DNA of 64,000 nt from Prosapia bicincta (lineage: Eukaryota > Arthropoda > Insecta > Hemiptera > Cercopidae). Below are positions 11,911 to 23,550 of the stretch, one piece after another. The first letter of the stretch is position 1. Each line of letters starts with the position of its first letter. Below the pieces are notes generated by a model that was given only the letters and a program-made list of their open reading frames with translations, was not told the DNA's origin and searched no databases. The stretch spans positions 21,949,567-22,013,566 of the forward strand of contig JBAIZL010000002.1 in the NCBI GenBank assembly GCA_036971475.1. Reading direction: 5' to 3'. Made by a program: the position numbers and the translations under genes.

Positions 11911-11969
11911 AAATAATCCTTGTAATTGCATATTCTCAGTTATTTTGATTACTATAAAAAACACATTTT

Positions 11970-14900
11970 ATAATACATCCTTATATATATAACGCTAATT
12001 AGAATACATAACAATATGGAGTTCATATTGTATGGAAATGCTTTCACTTACGTTAAAGGAAAACATACAATACAAACGTTCAAAAAATTAAAAATTCTAA
12101 GAAAAAGTAAAAAAAGAAGAAAATGAAGAAGATCTAAAAAGAGGAATTTCGAAGAAGATTGAATAGAATAATAAACTTGAATAGAGGAGAAAGTGAGGAA
12201 AAGTAGTAAGTTTGGTGAGGATCGAGTAGGGGGGGAGAACGGTTAATGGGGGACCTGAGAGGGGGGAAACAAAGATAGTTTGTAAAGGGGATCATTTTTT
12301 TAAGCACTGACGTACCTCATCATTCGCTTCTGGCCGTGTGGAATTGTTATATTTAACAGACTCACACAAGTGTATGAGGAGTAGACTACAAGGAAAATTT
12401 ATGGCGTCTCAGTAGAAAAACTTGTGCCCTTCTGTCCTTATAGGTTGTAAAAACCTCCACTCTCAAGGTCAGACTTCATTCTCATAGCACACATTATATT
12501 GTTTCATTCTTGCAAAACTTTAAGAAATAAAGAGAGAGGACCATCAGGTCGAGAACAGTCATAGAGGAGAGGAGCAGTTGGGGAGGGAGCAGGCGTTCGT
12601 TTTGTAGAAAACACACGAAACTCTGAGTCAGATTCTGTTTGCATAGTTTTGAAGTGGCTGTGAACCCCGAAATTGTAAGTTTGGGTGTCTTTAACCAAAT
12701 ATATTGTTACTTTCTGATTAAACATTTTTAAAAAATCAATCGTTCAGTTTCGTAAAAACAAACAATTCGCCATAAACAAATCGAAATAAAAAACACAAAT
12801 TTCGTTCTAAAATCATATCAAAAGTGTATTTTTCCAACCGCAATTACCTTTTAACTGCAAACAGAACTGGATCATTCATAGCGTTGAAATCACCGCATCA
12901 AATCGTAACAGATTCTGTTTTAAAACCGCGAGTGAAAAACTGTCCTTAATATATAAAGAGTCGACAGAATTTGATTTTGACACAAAAAATTAAACAGTTT
13001 TAAAGGGCGCGAGATTATTTTCCCATCAGAGACAAATCGAATTGTGTTTTTAATATCACGCCCGAACAGACCACCTAACTCGGTTACGCGACGCTTTCCC
13101 GCCGACCTTTTGGCGTCGAAATCTTTTGTTACATTGTTGCCGGCCGCTATTAAAGGTATGCTTTTAATAAGCGATTATGTCTGAGATTGGAACGTTTTTA
13201 GCAATTAATTATACTGACATCAAACTGAGCAATGTATAATTCAATGAATTTACGAAGAAATCAAGAAAACCTCACAGAAGTTTGAATTTAGAAACATACG
13301 AAACGTGCGAAACGGCATAAGGTATAAAAGTGTCATAGGAATGAATAAAAATCTAATCTCCAATTAATTGAGAAGAGACAAACCTATTTGAGTTTAAGGA
13401 GGCCCTAGCACCTGAAGGACGGATTAGAAACATAAAGCGATATAAGAAATTGACTAAAATTACAAACAATAGAAAGAATTTGAAGACATAATGTTAAATT
13501 GAATTGATCGTATAAGGTGGAGTTAAATTGAATTGATCGTATTGAAACATAAAAGGTGGAGGGGAATTTGAAGACTGTATGGTTTGATAAGTTTTGACCT
13601 TGTAAAGCAACGCTGGTTCGAATCCAGTCCAGTAGCAAAGTTTTTCTAGATTATTTCTATTTATGGGAACGATGTGATTCCCCACTTGAATTAAACTGTT
13701 TGTTTGAATTTTTTAGGAGAGAAAAAATTTCTTTTTGTTGAAATTGAGAGGTCAATTTTAATTTTTAACAAATATTATTATAAACTCTTTAGAAAAGTTT
13801 TTAATAAGGTTTTTCTGAACACCATTTCTACTTACGTTGGTCATTGTTGAAAGTAAAAAGAGCCATCATTTAAAATTAGTGTCAAAAAGAGTTCAACTTT
13901 GTTCTAGGTTGAGGTTTCTTTTCATATTTAGAAACGAAAACTTGTTTGAAGACCTCTGTTCGGAAAAGCTTCGCGGTCATCCCTCAAGATTTACAGGCGC
14001 GCGATTGGCACTAAAGAGGAGGCGTTAAGTTGGCAGGATGCCCTGGGGAGTCCGAGAACACCGAGTGGGAGGGCTCAAAGGACGGCCAGTAGCGGTGTCC
14101 CTTGCAGTACTTCTTGCGGGTTAATTATTGTCTTAAACGAAGAAACTAATCCTTGAGATATCTGCTTTATTGTTCTTGCAAGGGAGACAGAGCATCGTAT
14201 TCAGCTCAAGACAAACAGTATGTTTAGATATAAAAGTTATTATTTGGGGAAAGCTATATCCAGAGGGCATCGAGGATGAAGGAAGTGTTTTTGTCTGGTT
14301 CCATATTTAATGTGAACAGAAAATTAATCTAATAGCTCTAAAGTAATGTTTACTGACATCACAAAGTAAGGAAATGCAAATTGAAACCATCCAATGAGAA
14401 CTGTTCACTTTTATCTGCCTTAGTTTACCATCCTCAATACACACTGGCATTGTATACGTCTTAGACGGAGCTGTCAGTAGTTAATGCTAAGGAGAGTTTG
14501 AAGGTCCTTGCAGCGCATCAGTGAAACGGTACAACCGTCACAAAACCAACTCACAAAAAAGGCACGCCTTTAAAACACAACCCAAGTTGAATACTTCCCT
14601 TGCGAGGTTTGCGAACGACCTATTTTTGACCCCGAAAGAGAACAGGTCTACTTGAAGTAAGCGACTCTCCCATTACTCGAGCAAGGCATCTTTTTCCTTT
14701 TTCTAGTTTCCACTATATCTTTAATTACTTTCTTTATTCCTACCCTTGAACATCCGTATTTTCCCATGCTTCCATTGTTATCCGTGAATCATGCAAAGCC
14801 CCTACGCTCACGGAATTCACCCTCTCTTTGGTAAACATTTCGGCAGCGTCGAAAGAACAGAATACTTGCACATCCAGGATCTCATTGAGTACTGTGCACC

Positions 14901-16440
14901 TCTCCCATCTTCAGACCTCGCCCTAAAGTCCTACTGGACCCTCTATAACTTCCCATACAGCGGAAATCTCCCTTCTTTGCAGTTCCAAGTTACGAAGATA
15001 GTCTTGAGCCAATAGGAATAGTTTTATGATACACCGTTGTAGGTCAGTAAGTTTCAAATGCGTACCTTGTAAAATAAAATTCCAGTACCCCTTAAATAAA
15101 TATAGCCCCCTGCATAACACACCATTTTATATCCTTTTCAAACAAACGTCCTCGTAAAATGAAACGACGCTCCCTGTTATCAGGCTACTACCAACAGCTT
15201 CGATCCAGTATCCTCCAGCAGCCACTGTTAGGGAGGCTCATCCTTCATTCTCTGACTTCCGATTAGTCCCTTCCCCGTGTATACGCACTCCACACTTCAG
15301 ACATACACCTTCACTATATCCAATACCATGGGCGCCCATATGTAAGTGTATAGGGGAGGGGCTGTACGTGTAGACATGGCATACAAAAATATAAGCAGGT
15401 ACAAAATTCAAGATTTCGCCTTTGTTTACCCTACTTTACAAGTACTAGGCCACGGTACTTAATGTATAAAGGAAATAAACACATTAATCTAATTACTCGT
15501 ACATTTTATTAAAAAAAAATGATATGTAAATATTCACGGAAAACTTATTTTTTATGTAACCTATAAGTATTTTAATGTGCCAATTTACAATTCACGAATT
15601 TTTAAAATAATCTCGAAAAAATCCACTGGTCTACATATATGACGCTTGGATATTTATTTATTATTATTATTTTTTTAATATGGGCGTAAGCTACCACCTT
15701 GCCCCGGGTATGGGCGCCCATGACCCACTCTTTTACATATTCTTTACCCAAATATTTTTATTCCTCTTCAACATTACCAGCCTTTTTTTAATGCTAAAAT
15801 CTTCAACCTTCCATAATAGCAAATGTATGAAACAAATAAATTGGCAAATTATTAACAAATCTTAAAGTAAGCTAGGGCGCTGAGGGCCCCGGGTATGGGC
15901 GCCCTTGTCCCAGACTAGGAGTTTATAAATCCTTTCGTTAATCCTTACCATGTTTATAGTATTTCCCGTGTCCTTTATAGGTGGTAGTAGTATATTTGTG
16001 TGTAACCTTAATATTCACAGTTGCAAATGTGAGGGCGCACACACGCAAATAATAATAATACGGAGCCGAACTGAAGAAGTACGTACGCCATTCAGAAAGG
16101 TGAACATATTGGGCAAGGTAAACTTTAAAAATTACAAATTAGGCATTTATTGTGACAAATTAAATTTAGTTTGGCACAAAAGTGAAAACGTCAGTGAGTT
16201 TATTTGTAAAACAGCAGTGTATAGCCTAGACGAAAATTTTCGTTGGAGCCCTAGCAACCGAGGAGTCGAGGAAGATTCTGGTGGACCTATCTCGGGAAAA
16301 ATTGGATGTTGATGTCTCAAAAACACAGGTTTTAGGTATATGTTGGATTTTGTTAGAGTTTAAGTATATGAAGTAATGGAATATTTAATATAGAAAGTAT
16401 GAATGCTTATAGAAAATATTAAATGGGCTTGTATCTACTA
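11970..16440. other. Gene-free stretch with a purine-rich tract and a short tandem duplication
   Basis: A purine-rich + strand tract lies at about 12080-12290. Near 13493-13560 a ~30-bp word (GTTAAATTGAATTGATCGTAT) is tandemly duplicated. From 14560 to 15300 the DNA is less AT-rich; a 74-codon frame at 14791-15015 shows no domain I recognise. A dispersed repeat at 15440-15725 is listed separately. A 120-codon frame at 15950-16312 also lacks recognisable motifs. Confidence 0.5.
15440..15725 (+). repeat. Family E dispersed repeat, copy 1
   Basis: Matches 44075-44355. Shared landmarks in order: GTACTTAATGTATAAAG, AATAAACACATTAATCTA, TTACTCGTAC, an ATATGTRAATATTCA block, AAAAAATCCACTGGTCTA, GATGCTTGGATATT or its variant, CCCCGGG.ATGGGC.CCCA. 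Related GGGCGCCC words recur at about 15328 and 15899. The last block contains the palindrome TGGGCGCCCA. Class unknown. Confidence 0.8.
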
Positions 16441-16444
16441 CTTT

Positions 16445-16850
16445 TCCTTTTTGTGTTTGAAATTGTGGGGTTTCGAGTGCAGGTAATTATGAAAATTAAG
16501 TGAAATTTTGGGGAGTTCGAGCGCCCTCCTTATATTGTTTTGTAGAACAGGTAATTATGAAAAGTAAGTGAAATTTTTTGGGGGGCTTGAGCTCCCCGCT
16601 ATATATGGTCTTGTAAAACAGGTAATTATGAAAATTAAGTGAAATTTCGGGGGGCTCGAGCGCCCCCTTATATTGTCTTGTAAAACAGGTAATTATGAAG
16701 AGTAAGTGAAATTTTGGGGGGATCTCGATCACCTCCTTATATTGTCATGTAATGCAGGTAATTATGAAAATTAAGTGAAATTTTGGGGGTTCGAGCCACC
16801 CCTTATATGGTTTTGTAAAACAGGTAATTATGTAAAGTAGGTTGGATTAT
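16445..16850 (+). repeat. Minisatellite, ~68-bp unit, about six copies
   Basis: The word AGGTAATTATG starts units at 16481, 16549, 16620, 16687, 16756 and 16822 (spacing 66-71 bp). Each unit continues AAGTGAAATTTT, a G-run, an XhoI-like CTCGAG or its variant, a C-run, and TATATTGTCTTGTAAAAC. G-run and C-run are complementary, so each unit can form its own hairpin. The minus-strand reading frame across it is repetitive and not a gene. Confidence 0.93.
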
Positions 16851-17399
16851 GTAGGATAAACTGTAAAATTTATTGTTTCTTGTATGTCCTGCATTAGTGT
16901 CTTGCGATTTTCCTTTAAACTTACACACGAGGAACGGTTTGGCGAAATACAGTGCGCATCTTAGTAAATAAAGCCTTGTTGGAGAATTTAATTCCAAGGC
17001 TATTTAAAAAGAAACATTAAAAATTAACAGTTCTTCAGTTATAGAGTGAGTTTTAGATACATTTTCTTTTTTTTTGTGATTTTTATATATTTTTACTGAG
17101 ATTAAAGTTTCTGGAGCCCAATTTCGTACGCCCAGACAAAGAGGGATTGCAGCCCACGACTTCAGTGACATCAAATATACTGAATGCGACGAGAAATATT
17201 TTCGTAAAAGCTAGTATGTAAATGTTTTTTACAAGGTTAGTAGTTAACCTACCGGGTCGGCAGGTCGGTGACCTTTATGCGCCCCGGGCACCACGCTATG
17301 AAGGTCAGCCCCCACGGGTCACTCTTGGCACACATTGTGTTGACTCACCCACAGCCAGAATAGCTGACATTTGCGGGTGCTAATGGCCGTTTTATATGT

Positions 17400-17545
17400 T
17401 TTTGTTGGGATCAAAATAGAAACGAATTGCTTTACAATGGCCAATAACCGATCGAATTTGGACATTCCGGAGCGCTTTGATGTACAGTATGGAAAGGTCG
17501 GTTGGAAGCGCGTATGGGTTGAATCCACGGGCAGGACGTCCGTCG
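17400..17545 (+). repeat. Family C repeat, copy 1
   Basis: About 145 bp from TTTTTGTTGGGATCAAAATAG through GGCCAATAACCGATCG and GAGCGCTTTGATG to GGGCAGGACGTCCGTC. A closely matching reverse complement lies at 23950-24098. It is GC-richer than its surroundings. A 75-codon frame runs through it, but the copy at 24 kb does not keep a longer protein, so I treat it as a mobile or duplicated non-coding segment. Confidence 0.8.
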
Positions 17546-17637
17546 CTATAAAGGCTCACATTAAACCAAAATACAGTTTTTTGTCACTAAAAATATAACC
17601 TTTCATGAACGTATATCTAAACATTATTATTTTTCAC

Positions 17638-18430
17638 ATTCTTCTATTAGTTCACACTCTCCTTATATTTATTTGTATATTTTGTTCAAATTTCAAATCC
17701 TTAATATAATTATTTTTGTTCATCCGCTCAAGTTCAAAAAAAATTTTTTTTAACTTGTAATGAATGAAAATTGATGTTAATACAGTTTTTTTCAAACAAT
17801 GATTATTTAATTACATAATTTTGTCACTTATACATGTGACTGTGTTACATGTATATAGATAATGATATTAATTGTAATTATTTAATGTCGACACTTTGGC
17901 TTAAACTAACAAATGATTTAAAAACAGCTGATTTTATGTTATAGGTTATGTGGTTGAACAGCTGTTTTAACGCATAGGTTATGTTACTTTATTTATATTA
18001 ATTGTAATTATTTAATTTCGACGCATTTGGCTTAAACTAACAAATGATTTCATAAAACAGCTGATTTTATGTTATAGGTTATGTGGTTGAACAGCTGTTT
18101 TAACGCATAGGTTATGTTACTTTATTTATATTAATTGTAATTATTTAATTTCGACGCATTTGGCTTAAACTAACGAATGATTTCATAAAACAGCTGATTT
18201 TATGTCATGTATATAGATATTGATATTAATTGTAATTATTTAATTTCGACACATTTGGCTTAAACTAACAAATTATTTCATAAAACAGCTGATTTTAAGT
18301 TATAGGTTATGTGGTTGAACAGCTGTTTTAACGCATAGGTTATGTTACTTTATTTATATTAATTGTAATTATTTAATAAAAAGTAACTCAAATGAAATTT
18401 TTCTTTGTTGGTCGAAATAGGGATTGACTT
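17638..18430 (-). repeat. Family A repeat (minus) with an internal tandem array
   Basis: Starts with CTTCTATTAGTTCACACTCTCC (the family 3' end reversed) and ends near GGATTGACTTT (the 5' end reversed). Instead of one middle segment it carries a ~130-bp unit repeated in tandem: ATTAATTGTAATTATTTAAT begins units at 17867, 17997, 18130, 18225 and 18358 (spacings 130, 133, 95, 133). Each contains GGCTTAAACTAAC, CAGCTGATTTTA, and all but one AACAGCTGTTTTAACGCATAGG. Units 2, 3 and 5 are very alike, so the expansion looks recent relative to the family. Confidence 0.88.
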
Positions 18431-19008
18431 TTTTGCTTTTTTTATTTTATTTTATATTTATATAATTTTTGTTTACCTGAACGTGTTTTACTACAAATCT
18501 CTTTTTATGGCCTAGTTTGATTTGATTTTTTATTTTTTTTTTTAAATCGTAGTAACCTGATTGGCATTTACCTTTTATTTCAAGCAAAATTTCGATTTGA
18601 TGAAATTTAAACGACGAATACAATTTCAACCTATTGTGATTATTGTGAAGAGTTTGGTTTAGGTTTTGGATTCCACGAAAATATTTACATCTGAAAAAAA
18701 TATTTGTGTAGCAAAGAAAATTAAATAGCCCTAAGGAAGGTTTATATTTTATGTTTTGAGATTCGTTAAAAGCATCATAGCCTTAACAAATAATACAATA
18801 CATGAGTAAGACATAATACACATTTTTTTTTTATTATCGGTAACACTGTTTATAAAGAATAGTTAAAGCTTATGTTAGAAAGTTAATTCGCATTATACAA
18901 AAATCTCTCCTTACACACGGAGAGAAAGTCCGCTTAATATAGCTTCAACAATTACTTGGGCACAGGACAACCATAAATTACCGTGGAAGTGTGTCTCGCA
19001 GATAGTTT
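18431..19008. other. Gene-free stretch
   Basis: AT-rich DNA with T-runs near 18420-18545 and a poly-T near 18822. Nothing recognised. Confidence 0.5.
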
Positions 19009-19407
19009 TAGTCGCACATCTTAACGACCCATTAAAGTTAAGTTTTGCGCCGTTTTTGTACTTGCTCTGCCCTACCGATGGTTACAACGCTTTCGTCGGC
19101 AGAAAGTTTCTTCACAGTTAGGAATGTATTTGTTTTAAAGTTGTCAGCTGTAGGAAATACGTAGGAAAAACACGAATCCTGTGAGCCAGGATGCTCTTCT
19201 TACAATTCCAAGGTAGTCGCACAACTTAACAACCCATTAAGGTTACGTTTTGCGCCTTTTTGGTACTCGCTCTGCCCTATCGATGATTACGAGGCAGAAA
19301 TTTTCTTCACAGTTAGGAATGCGTTTTTTTTTAGATTGTCAACTCTTGAAATCCGTAGGAAAAACACAAATCCTGTGAGACAGGGTGCTCTTCTTACAAT
19401 TCCAGGA
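19009..19407 (+). repeat. Tandem pair of a ~200-bp unit with a decayed ribozyme-like core
   Basis: TAGTCGCACA starts units at 19009 and 19214; a truncated third begins at 19408. Shared blocks: CTTAACRACCCATTAA, CTCTGCCCTA, GGCAGAAA, TTCTTCACAGTTAGGAATG, GTAGGAAAAACAC and CCTGTGAG. On the minus strand unit 1 reads CTGCCGACGAAAGCG, close to the GCCGACGAAACGC of the 11.8 kb motif, but CTGATGA is not preserved. Unit 2 has lost the GACGAAAGCG part. Confidence 0.88.
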
Positions 19408-19499
19408 TAGTTGTAGGTCATACATGGGTGCAGCAGGTAGAAATATCCCGACAACCAATCGAGCGATGATAGGTTAAGAGATTCATGTTCTTCACTCAG

Positions 19500-20979
19500 G
19501 GGAGTAGCCAGAGGGAACGTGACTCCCCAAGCAAATTAATTTTAGCAGAAAATATTAATGTATAAAACAGCGCTGGTTTTCCAGTATAACAGCTTCCCGA
19601 CGACCCAACAATTTTGTGATTGTAAGAGCCAAAATACTGTAAAATATGATTTCTAGAGATAAAAATGTTCAAAATTTCCCCGGAATGGCTCCACCCCCTG
19701 ACCACCTAGTTCTGCCCTCCTGGGTACTACTCTGCTTTTCACTTAATCCTAGCTAGTGAACGTCACTTTATCCTGCGTGTTTATCGCCACATTATGTGAT
19801 GTGTTCATAATGTGCATCCTTAATATAGCGTTCGATAATTGGTAAACTACAGATATAAAGCCTAGTTTCATAAGGCCCGCTCAATTCAATCTTTCTTTCC
19901 TAGATGTCACTGCATTCTTTATTTTACAACTTATAAATAATAATTTATTATTTATTCTTATAAGAAACTGTGTTTTAGTAGCTACTACAAATTACCTTCT
20001 GACTTTTTGTCACTAAAATGGAATTCCAAAAAGAAATATTTCTGTTAAAGATGGCATAATTTTCCCACAGCCGACAAACTGCACTACATTCTTCGGCGTC
20101 GCGCAGCATGCAGATCCAGCACGTTCCTAACAACACGCACGCGCGCGCGCTCTCACGTGCACGTTGCCTAATGTCACAATTACACTGGGGAACATGTCCT
20201 CCACCGCCTCCGCGAACGTCTGTCTTTTCTCGTCACCTGTAAGTCATCCGGTTGTGTGGACGCTCAGGTTCTCTGTACTCTGCTACGTTCTTAGCTTTCG
20301 CTGCAGAGTGAAGTCAGGGAAGAAAGTCAGACGTTAGCTGGAGGATCAGAGGGACGTAAAATATAAACAGAGTTTTATAATAAAAAACTAATAAAAGACA
20401 AAAAGGCCTAATATAATATTTTACTAAAATAGCAACGCCTGACATTTGACCTTGAACTTTAATTTTTGCGTAACTACACAAGTTCCCATGAGAAATTTCT
20501 TTACATTGCACAAGAATTGTCAACATTTTAGATAGTTACTAATTATTACAAAAATAATATCTGAGAGCAGCTGGTTATTTTTAATAAAATTAAAACTATT
20601 TTTAAAACAAATATAATGTTTAAATCATATTATTTGATTGAATTTTCAACTCGGGCTACTAACTTTACACTTCAACTTATATTTATATGTAGGCTCTAAA
20701 ACACTTGGCCTACATATGACCTAGTAACACTTATTTTTTGTTTAAATGAGGACGGCAGTATCGGAAGATTTGTAATATAGTATACTATACTGTGTAAAGT
20801 ATTGGGAGTACGTTGTCCAATAGTGGGGGGAGGGGAAACGTCAGATGTCCTTGCACCTATTTGTCTGGCAATTATTCACCTATTGTGTACTTCAAAATGA
20901 AAGTTTAATTTATTTATTCGCAAAATTATCAATAAAATTGTAGTTTTAGAAAAGTAGAAAAAACAAAAATAATAAAAAA
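19500..20979. other. Gene-free stretch including a CpG-bearing patch
   Basis: Segment 20080-20310 is rich in C and CpG compared with its flanks, with a (CG)n run at about 20134-20150 beside TCACGTGCACGT. It also contains ACCTGTAAGT near 20237, a good match to a splice donor, but no exon can be argued from sequence alone. The block 19500-19730 is less AT-rich and may be another repeat; I found no second copy in the window. Confidence 0.45.
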
Positions 20980-21510
20980 ATTTTAAGTCAATTCCTTCTT
21001 CGTGCAACAAAGAAAAATATAAATTTAGTTGCTTTTTATTAAATAATTAAAATTAATATAAATATGTGTTTACATATGACGAATCACAATAGTAAGTGGC
21101 AAAATAGAAAACGAAATTAGATGTAATTATTAAAGTTAGTTAATTAAATTTAATTAAAGAATTAATATTTGAAAAACTGTAACTACATCAATTGTCATCT
21201 AAAAGTTAACAAAAATGTATTTAAACTTGAGTGGTTGAGAAAAAGTATTTTATTAACGATTTGAACAAGAAAAATAAATATATCTAGGAAGAGTGTGAAC
21301 TGATAGATGGGATTGAATAATGAATTAATATTTGAAAAAACTGTATTAACATCAAGTATCATCCAATAGGCTTATAAGTTTAAAAAATGTAATTGAACTG
21401 GAGTGCATGAAAAGAAGTATTTTATTAATGATTGAAAATGTGAACAAGAGAGTCTATATAAATATAGACTATATACAGGGAGAGTGTGAACTAATAGTAT
21501 GAATTGAATA
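20980..21510 (+). repeat. Family A repeat with duplicated 3' half
   Basis: Begins TTTTAAGTCAATTCCTTC. The 3' half appears twice: AATATTTGAAAA..CTGTA, a CATC block, TTGAACTTGAG or its variants and GAGAGTGTGAACT occur at about 21165-21320 and again at 21325-21510. It lacks the CAGCTG middle block and instead has TGTTTACATATGACGAATCACAATA, like the copies at 36.4 and 37.2 kb. That defines an A2 subfamily. Confidence 0.8.
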
Positions 21511-21536
21511 AAGAATAAATATATCAAACACGATAA

Positions 21537-21612
21537 TTTTATTAAGAAATCAACCGTACAGGGTTAAATACAATGTTAAATTAAACCCTATACAGTTGAT
21601 TTCTTAATAAAA
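21537..21612. repeat. Inverted repeat, ~31-bp arms
   Basis: TTTTATTAAGAAATCAACCG at the left (21537-21567) is reverse-complemented at 21581-21612 with about three differences, around a 13-nt spacer. It follows directly on the family A copy. A stable hairpin would form in RNA from either strand. Confidence 0.9.
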
Positions 21613-22170
21613 GTATTGTAATATTTCATTACTTTCTTTTTTTTTAACGAAAATGCAGTTTTATTGATATTTTTGGGAACATATACAATGACTTTCATTT
21701 TGAAGTACACAATAGGTGGCTAATGCCAGGGCAAGAAGTGTGAGGGCGGTTGACCGGAGCAAAGGGGCCGGGCAGTGAGGGTACAGCACCCTTCGAAAGT
21801 TTTACCGGCTGTAGAATTATAACTAGAGAATGGGTTATCGTTTAAACAACAAGTGCTACTAAAGGCAAATTGTTTACATATTAATATGTCAAAGTATGTA
21901 AGTAATATTACACATTGGTACAAATGTGGGGTTGTATACATTAACGACCCTTCCCACGCGAGTCGTAACTCCCCCCCTATAAGTGGCACAAGGGGGTCGA
22001 TATTATTTAATTTCAGATACTTCACCCTACACAGGGTGTGATATTTATACATTTCTATAGTTTTCGATGTAAAGCAGGGTTTTTTTAGGGATAATGCTTG
22101 CTTATATTTCCGATGAAATATGACCGTACATTAGTCCTGTCTATAATCACAAGCCTTCCGTATAGGGAAG

Positions 22171-22945
22171 GTCGATTCAGTGACTTTAACGGATCAGTGA
22201 TTTGAATGACAGTGCCAGATTTGGATCAGTGATTATTACCGGTGACTTTAGTACCGATGACAAGGGATACTGAGACTGCTCTGTATGTGCCAATAACAGG
22301 CAGTAATACAACACATGAGAAATGATTTCACACCTCACTTTTTATTTTTTGGAAGGCTTATTTTATTAAAAAATAGAATCCTACGAAATTTAGAACAAAC
22401 TAGCGAGTGCGAAATAGCGTCTACTGTACATCTTGAAAACTAACACAAATCGACCAACCACACGACGTAAATGAATAGAACCAGTGACAGCGATAAATCA
22501 ACCAATGACAGCCGTGGTAAAACACCAGTAACGTTTCAGTCGCTACAGCGATATTTTGCCCAATAAAAACAGAGACAACACTTCCCCTCTCTTCTTCAGT
22601 CAACGACATTGCACGGTAATCGATCCCATGAGGCGAGCGGTGAGAGCAGAGCCCGTGACAGTGACAAATCAACCAATGAGAACCATTTTATCCAGTGACA
22701 GTGACAAATCAACCAATGAAACCATTCTATCCAGTGATAGCGACAAATCAACCAATGAGAACCATTTTATCCAGTGACAGCCGTTTCATCCAGTGAGTGC
22801 GACGTTTTACCCAATCACAACAGAGGCAACTTCCAATCGATCCATTGTCACAGGTACTTGCCCTTTCTATATTTTGTCACCGGTTCCACCAGCGACAAAC
22901 GAATATCAGTGACACGTCACCGTGACAGAAAATATCGACCATCAA
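22171..22945 (+). repeat. Family D CCAAT-rich element, copy 1
   Basis: About 775 bp, matching 33003-33668 almost end to end. Its ends are GGTCGAT and ATCGACC, a 7-bp inverted pair. Inside are many CAGTGAC/GTCACTG words and repeated CCAAT boxes in near-identical surroundings (AATCAACCAATGA, ACCCAATCACAAC). A 39-bp subunit (GTGACAAATCAACCAATGA plus CCATTTTATCCA) is repeated three times at 22653-22770 in this copy but not in copy 2. No coding frame spans it. Candidates: a non-autonomous transposon or a solitary terminal repeat. Confidence 0.85.
22653..22770 (+). repeat. 39-bp minisatellite inside family D copy 1
   Basis: Units start at 22655, 22694 and 22733 (exact 39-bp spacing), each with one CCAAT box and one CAGTGA word. 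Copy 2 of the element has only a single related unit, so the expansion is specific to this copy. Confidence 0.93.
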
Positions 22946-23550
22946 TACTTCTGCATTCTGCATAAGCTATATATTTAAGGAGACTAAACGATATAATAAA
23001 AAGACGGAAATAAATTAAAAGTTTACGACTTTAAAATAGCTTAAATGTATTGATTATTATTATCGTTTCCAATTTATAGAAACGTTCCATAATTCTCTTA
23101 ATATTACCTTTCATAGACATCCATAAAATATACAGCGTGTTTTTGTATTCTTAATGCCATTGTTGAATGCCACTGTCATCACCTAAGAAGGTTTCTGAAT
23201 ACATGTAAGTTAACGAAGTAACACAGCTGGAGATTTATGGTGAATTATGACGTCACGTGATCTTGTAATTAACCAACCCTCTATTGTGGTTACATTTATG
23301 TAGATATTCATTATTTTTTATATATTAATTTTTTTAAATATTGTATTGTATTGATTATAAATTGAACTGTGTTGTTAAATATTTAATATGTATTGTTTGT
23401 TAACCGAAACTTTGATTATTTTAGGGCGGCGTGTTATTTATTTTCGTTAAATATTACTCATCTTGTACGTAGTGAAAGATGTTTACATTTTACTTAATTT
23501 CAATTTATTGTAAGTGTTGATGGTAAATGAAACAAGTAAAATAAAGAAAC

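Larger units (their letters stand above)
11735..11960. repeat. Foldback element with a head-to-head pair of ribozyme-like motifs
   Basis: About 100 bp on the left (ending at 11835) reappears in reverse complement on the right (about 11862-11960). Shared blocks, read on the right arm or its mirror: CCTGATGATGTT, a polyA/TAATAAATAAT block, TTGTAATT or TTGTATTT, and CAGTT.TTTTGAT. The 3' flank also matches that of the motif at 4.6 kb, so both belong to one family. Confidence 0.75.

Noticed and set aside
13609..13634. tRNA-like T-arm (CTGGTTCGAATCCAG, an exact B-box)
   Set aside because: The T-arm folds, but the 5' acceptor strand, D-arm and anticodon arm are missing upstream; at most a tRNA-derived scrap.
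15950..16312. 120-codon + frame
   Set aside because: No recognisable domain, no splice context, flanked by repeat families; left uncalled.
20225..20250. ACCTGTAAGT splice-donor-like word
   Set aside because: A single donor-like word without an exon, branch point or acceptor partner is expected by chance in 64 kb.
21720..22052. 110-codon minus-strand frame
   Set aside because: Overlaps unremarkable DNA between repeats and another frame on the opposite strand; no motif.
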